Below are positions 5,875-7,829 of a stretch of DNA of 7,829 nucleotides, in pieces; the first letter of the stretch is position 1, and each line of letters begins with the position of its first letter. The notes beneath the pieces are model-generated. The model did no database searches. It was not told the origin of the DNA and worked only from the letters and a program-made list of their open reading frames with translations. This DNA is from an uncultured Acetobacter sp. (lineage in GTDB: Bacteria; Pseudomonadota; Alphaproteobacteria; Acetobacterales; Acetobacteraceae), in assembly GCA_937900755.1 (NCBI GenBank), contig CALCDN010000186.1:1-7829 (forward strand). Reading direction: 5' to 3'. The position numbers and the translations under genes are program-made.

Positions 5875-6846
5875 ACCACCCATGCCCCGCGCCTGATCCG
5901 CTCCACCCGTCTGCTGGATGGGGTGGAAGACCGCATCCGCTCCGAGTTCAGCGCCCCTCCTCCGCCCGACCACGCCCTCAACACGGCGGAGTTGCTGGAA
6001 CTCGCGCACGCATACCAGCCCTTTGCCATGCTGGTTACGCATACATCCCCCCTGAAGGGGGCGGATGTGCAAGCCCTGCCAGAGAGCGTCAAACTTGTCG
6101 CAACAGTCAGTGTCGGGCTGGACCATCTGGATGTTCCCGCCCTGCTGGCGCGCAACATCGCCGTCTCCAACACACCCGATGTGCTGACCGACTGCAACGC
6201 CGACCTGACGATCATGCTCATTCTGGCCGCCAGCCGCAGGGCTGCGGAGTATTATACCCTTATGAAGGCAGGATGGGGCCGCACGCTGGGCATGGGAGAA
6301 ATGCTGGGCCACCGCGTAACCGGCAAACGGCTGGGCATTGTGGGCATGGGCCGCATTGGCCAGGCCGTGGCAAAGCGTGCACGCGGGTTTGACATGTCCA
6401 TCCTCTACCATAACCGGCGGCGGCTTGACCCGGCGGAAGAAGCCGGAGCCACCTATTTTGACACTCTGGAGGACATGCTGCCCCACTGTGACATTCTAAG
6501 ACTGCTCATGCACGGCGGCCCCTCCGCTCCACCACTGATCAACGCCCGCACCCTCAGCCTGCTGCCGCGCGGCAGCGTGCTGGTCAACGCCGCCCGAGGC
6601 TCCCTGATTGATGAGGACGCCCTGATTGCAGCCTTGCGCTCCGGCCAGCTTTTTGCCGCCGGTCTGGACGTTTTTCGTCACGAACCCAACCCCAACCCAG
6701 AGCTGCTTGGCCTGCCCAATCTGTTCATGACCCCCCATGTCGGCAGCGCCACGGTGGAAACACGCACCGCCATGGGCATGCTCGCCCTGGATAACGTCCA
6801 GGCAATGGTGGCGGGCAAGCCCCTGCCCTCGGGGGTCAGTGCGTGA
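5872..6846 (+). CDS. D-isomer-specific 2-hydroxyacid dehydrogenase (glyoxylate/hydroxypyruvate reductase type)
   Basis: A cytoplasmic NAD(P)H-dependent oxidoreductase interconverting 2-oxoacids and D-2-hydroxyacids; the closest type is D-glycerate dehydrogenase, i.e. glyoxylate/hydroxypyruvate reductase. The 324 residues match the family's usual length. In order: an N-terminal substrate domain with VATVSVGLDHLDV (76-88); the ADLTIMLILAASRR helix (110-123); the Rossmann motif GMGRIG (158-163) within LGIVGMGRIGQAVAKRA; YHNRRR (179-184) at the end of the second strand; then VNAARGSLIDEDALIAAL (238-255), AAGLDVFRHEPNPNP (262-276) and TPHVGSATVETR (287-298). The catalytic triad is complete: R242, E271, H289. 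The basic NRRR where NAD-specific members carry an acidic residue suggests NADPH preference. The loop usually read as SLHAPGTPET is divergent here (RLLMHGGPSAP, 210-220). Substrate is inferred from family only. It is followed 25 bases later by a small membrane-protein gene on the same strand. Confidence 0.93.
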   Translation: MTTHAPRLIRSTRLLDGVEDRIRSEFSAPPPPDHALNTAELLELAHAYQPFAMLVTHTSPLKGADVQALPESVKLVATVSVGLDHLDVPALLARNIAVSNTPDVLTDCNADLTIMLILAASRRAAEYYTLMKAGWGRTLGMGEMLGHRVTGKRLGIVGMGRIGQAVAKRARGFDMSILYHNRRRLDPAEEAGATYFDTLEDMLPHCDILRLLMHGGPSAPPLINARTLSLLPRGSVLVNAARGSLIDEDALIAALRSGQLFAAGLDVFRHEPNPNPELLGLPNLFMTPHVGSATVETRTAMGMLALDNVQAMVAGKPLPSGVSA

Positions 6847-6871
6847 AGGCTGAACAGGGAGAAAACCAGCC

Positions 6872-7042
6872 ATGACCATGAGACTCTTCTGCACTCTTGC
6901 CGTAGGCCTGTGTGCCCTGCTCTGGTATCCGGCGTTCCATTATCAGGGCGTTTTGCAGGTTCTGGGGGTCAGTTTTCTGGGTATGGCCGTAATCACGACC
7001 TTTCTGGAACGCTCAGGACCGCCTGTGTCGTCCAGAAAATAA
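6872..7042 (+). CDS. Small membrane protein, two predicted helices (56 aa)
   Basis: A short frame from ATG 6872 to TAA 7040-7042. AGGGAG at 6856-6861 sits ten bases upstream, and the gene begins 25 bases after the dehydrogenase stop, so co-transcription is likely. A second ATG lies two codons on (6878). The product is almost entirely hydrophobic: LFCTLAVGLCALLWYPAF (about 5-22) and VLQVLGVSFLGMAVITTFL (about 27-45), separated by a short HYQG turn, with a polar, basic end (ERSGPPVSSRK). It would be a helical hairpin in the inner membrane with a charged C-terminal tail. I recognise no family. Support comes from the ribosome site, the operon position and the strong hairpin only 8 bases after the stop. 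A chance frame of this size remains possible. Confidence 0.65.
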   Translation: MTMRLFCTLAVGLCALLWYPAFHYQGVLQVLGVSFLGMAVITTFLERSGPPVSSRK

Positions 7043-7050
7043 CATCCCGA

Positions 7051-7091
7051 CAAGGACAACAGGGGTGCTTCATGCGCCCCTGTTGTCCTTG
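7051..7091. terminator. Strong bidirectional terminator hairpin
   Basis: The arms 7051-7068 and 7074-7091 are complementary over 18 bp (CAAGGACAACAGGGGTGC pairs with the right arm), with one T/G position that is a wobble in plus-strand RNA, around a five-base TTCAT loop. It sits between the plus-strand small membrane gene (stop 7042) and the minus-strand EcsC gene (stop 7138), where a shared terminator is expected. The 3' flank lacks a long T run on either strand (only CCTT at the arm ends), so it may act less like a classical intrinsic terminator and more as a transcript-end stabiliser. Confidence 0.75.
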
Positions 7092-7097
7092 AATGAA

Positions 7098-7119
7098 CGC
7101 GCCTTTGACCAAACGCGCG
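7098..7119. repeat. Second small inverted repeat in the convergent intergenic region
   Basis: CGCGC (7098-7102) and GCGCG (7115-7119) pair, with an inner CTT/AAA-type partial pairing across one mismatch and a four-base loop. On the minus strand it lies just after the EcsC stop and before the larger hairpin. It may add to 3'-end formation of that gene; it is short enough to be chance in GC-rich DNA. Confidence 0.35.
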
Positions 7120-7137
7120 AACAAAAGACGCGGAAAC

Positions 7138-7829
7138 TTACAGTTTTTCGCGCCCTTCCAGGCTGTCACGCAAGGCAAGCGCGGTATCACGCACAACGGG
7201 ACCGTGCTCGCGCTCGAGCCTGCGGATGGTAAAATGCGCCCGTGCCAGCGCACGGTAGTGGTTGAAAAACGCCGTATTCAGCGATGCGCCACACAAGGCA
7301 CCGGCAACGGGCATGAGCTGGAAGGAAATTTTCTGCCCAAGTGCCAGCCCGTAATGCGAGGCTACCTCGGCGACCAGCATGACAACCGGACGACCACGCA
7401 GCACGGCGCGCGCGGAAAAATACCCCAGTTCGCTCTCTTCCCCATTCCTGCGGTTGGGAAAAGCCTTGAGCGCGAACACCTCCAGGCAGGCGCGCCGGGC
7501 ATCGGGCTCGCTCAGGTCCTCGCCTTCCTCGCGGGCAATGCGCGCGATTTCACGCATGATAGTCAAGGTGGTAAAGCCAATATCGGGTGCTAGCCCCGCA
7601 AGTCCTGCAAACCCGCCCACAGCACCCGAAACGGCAACGGCGGCCTGTTGGCCCGGCGTGCGCCTGCGCGATTCCTCCATGGCGGTGTCTGCCGGGCCTT
7701 TCTTGCCCAGCACGGCAACGTCAAACGCGCGGGTAATGGCGGTTTCCGCCAATGCGCGCAGTTTCTGCTCCATGTTGGGGGCCATGCCCAGCCCCCGCAG
7801 GCCCAGCCGCGCGGCGTGGCCCCCAACAT
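7138..7829 (-). CDS. EcsC family protein, 5' end probably beyond the window
   Basis: The frame ends in TAA at 7140-7138 and stays open to the right edge of the window. The first in-frame ATG is at 7785, giving 215 aa, but about 15 further codons upstream continue without a stop, so the true start may lie outside. The EcsC signature is clear: AVSGAVGGFAGLAGLAPDIGF (about 51-71 from that ATG), directly followed by TTLTIMREIARIAREEGEDL and ARRACLEVFAL (96-106). This is the Gly/Ala-rich amphipathic core and the acidic helix that define the family. A second hydrophobic, glycine-rich part covers LMPVAGALCGASLNTAFF (157-174), followed by a basic helical end. The family is named after B. subtilis EcsC, encoded with the EcsAB transporter, but its activity is not established and no transporter gene is visible here. 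Likely membrane-associated. It converges on the dehydrogenase/small membrane gene pair. Confidence 0.88.
   Translation of the reverse strand, partial: VGGHAARLGLRGLGMAPNMEQKLRALAETAITRAFDVAVLGKKGPADTAMEESRRRTPGQQAAVAVSGAVGGFAGLAGLAPDIGFTTLTIMREIARIAREEGEDLSEPDARRACLEVFALKAFPNRRNGEESELGYFSARAVLRGRPVVMLVAEVASHYGLALGQKISFQLMPVAGALCGASLNTAFFNHYRALARAHFTIRRLEREHGPVVRDTALALRDSLEGREKL

Overview
The window is a compact stretch of bacterial chromosome with high GC (roughly 60% by eye) and almost no non-coding DNA. The protein families, their sequence style and the recurrent GCC/GGC/CTG codons point to an alphaproteobacterium, most likely an acetic acid bacterium (Acetobacteraceae). That assignment rests on recognising protein families from memory, not on a search. 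No rRNA, tRNA, CRISPR array, insertion sequence or phage gene was seen.

Layout. (1) Bases 1-2868, plus strand: the 3' part of a large AsmA/YhdP-type (DUF3971) gene, an inner-membrane-anchored periplasm-spanning protein of the kind linked to lipid transport to the outer membrane. Its 5' end lies outside the window. (2) Bases 2892-5691, minus strand, probably one transcription unit read aat -> A -> B -> C. aat (leucyl/phenylalanyl-tRNA-protein transferase, N-degron pathway) is followed by three genes for exported proteins. A (266 aa) and B (211 aa) are diverged tandem paralogues with a DUF4412-like pattern and a conserved cysteine pair, and they are joined by a TAATG stop-start overlap. C (202 aa) is an exported protein of no recognised family. 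(3) Bases 5692-5871: a divergent intergenic region serving aat on one side and a dehydrogenase on the other. (4) Bases 5872-7042, plus strand: a GTG-started D-2-hydroxyacid dehydrogenase (glyoxylate/hydroxypyruvate reductase type), then a 56-aa two-helix membrane protein 25 bases downstream. (5) Bases 7051-7091: a strong 18-bp hairpin that probably ends transcription from both sides. (6) Bases 7138-7829, minus strand: an EcsC-family protein that runs off the right edge.

How the genes relate. aat and the dehydrogenase are ordinary housekeeping or metabolic enzymes with no visible functional link to their neighbours. The least explained part is the exported trio A-B-C. It is predicted to act in the periplasm, and it converges on the YhdP-like gene. 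A shared envelope role is possible but is only inference.
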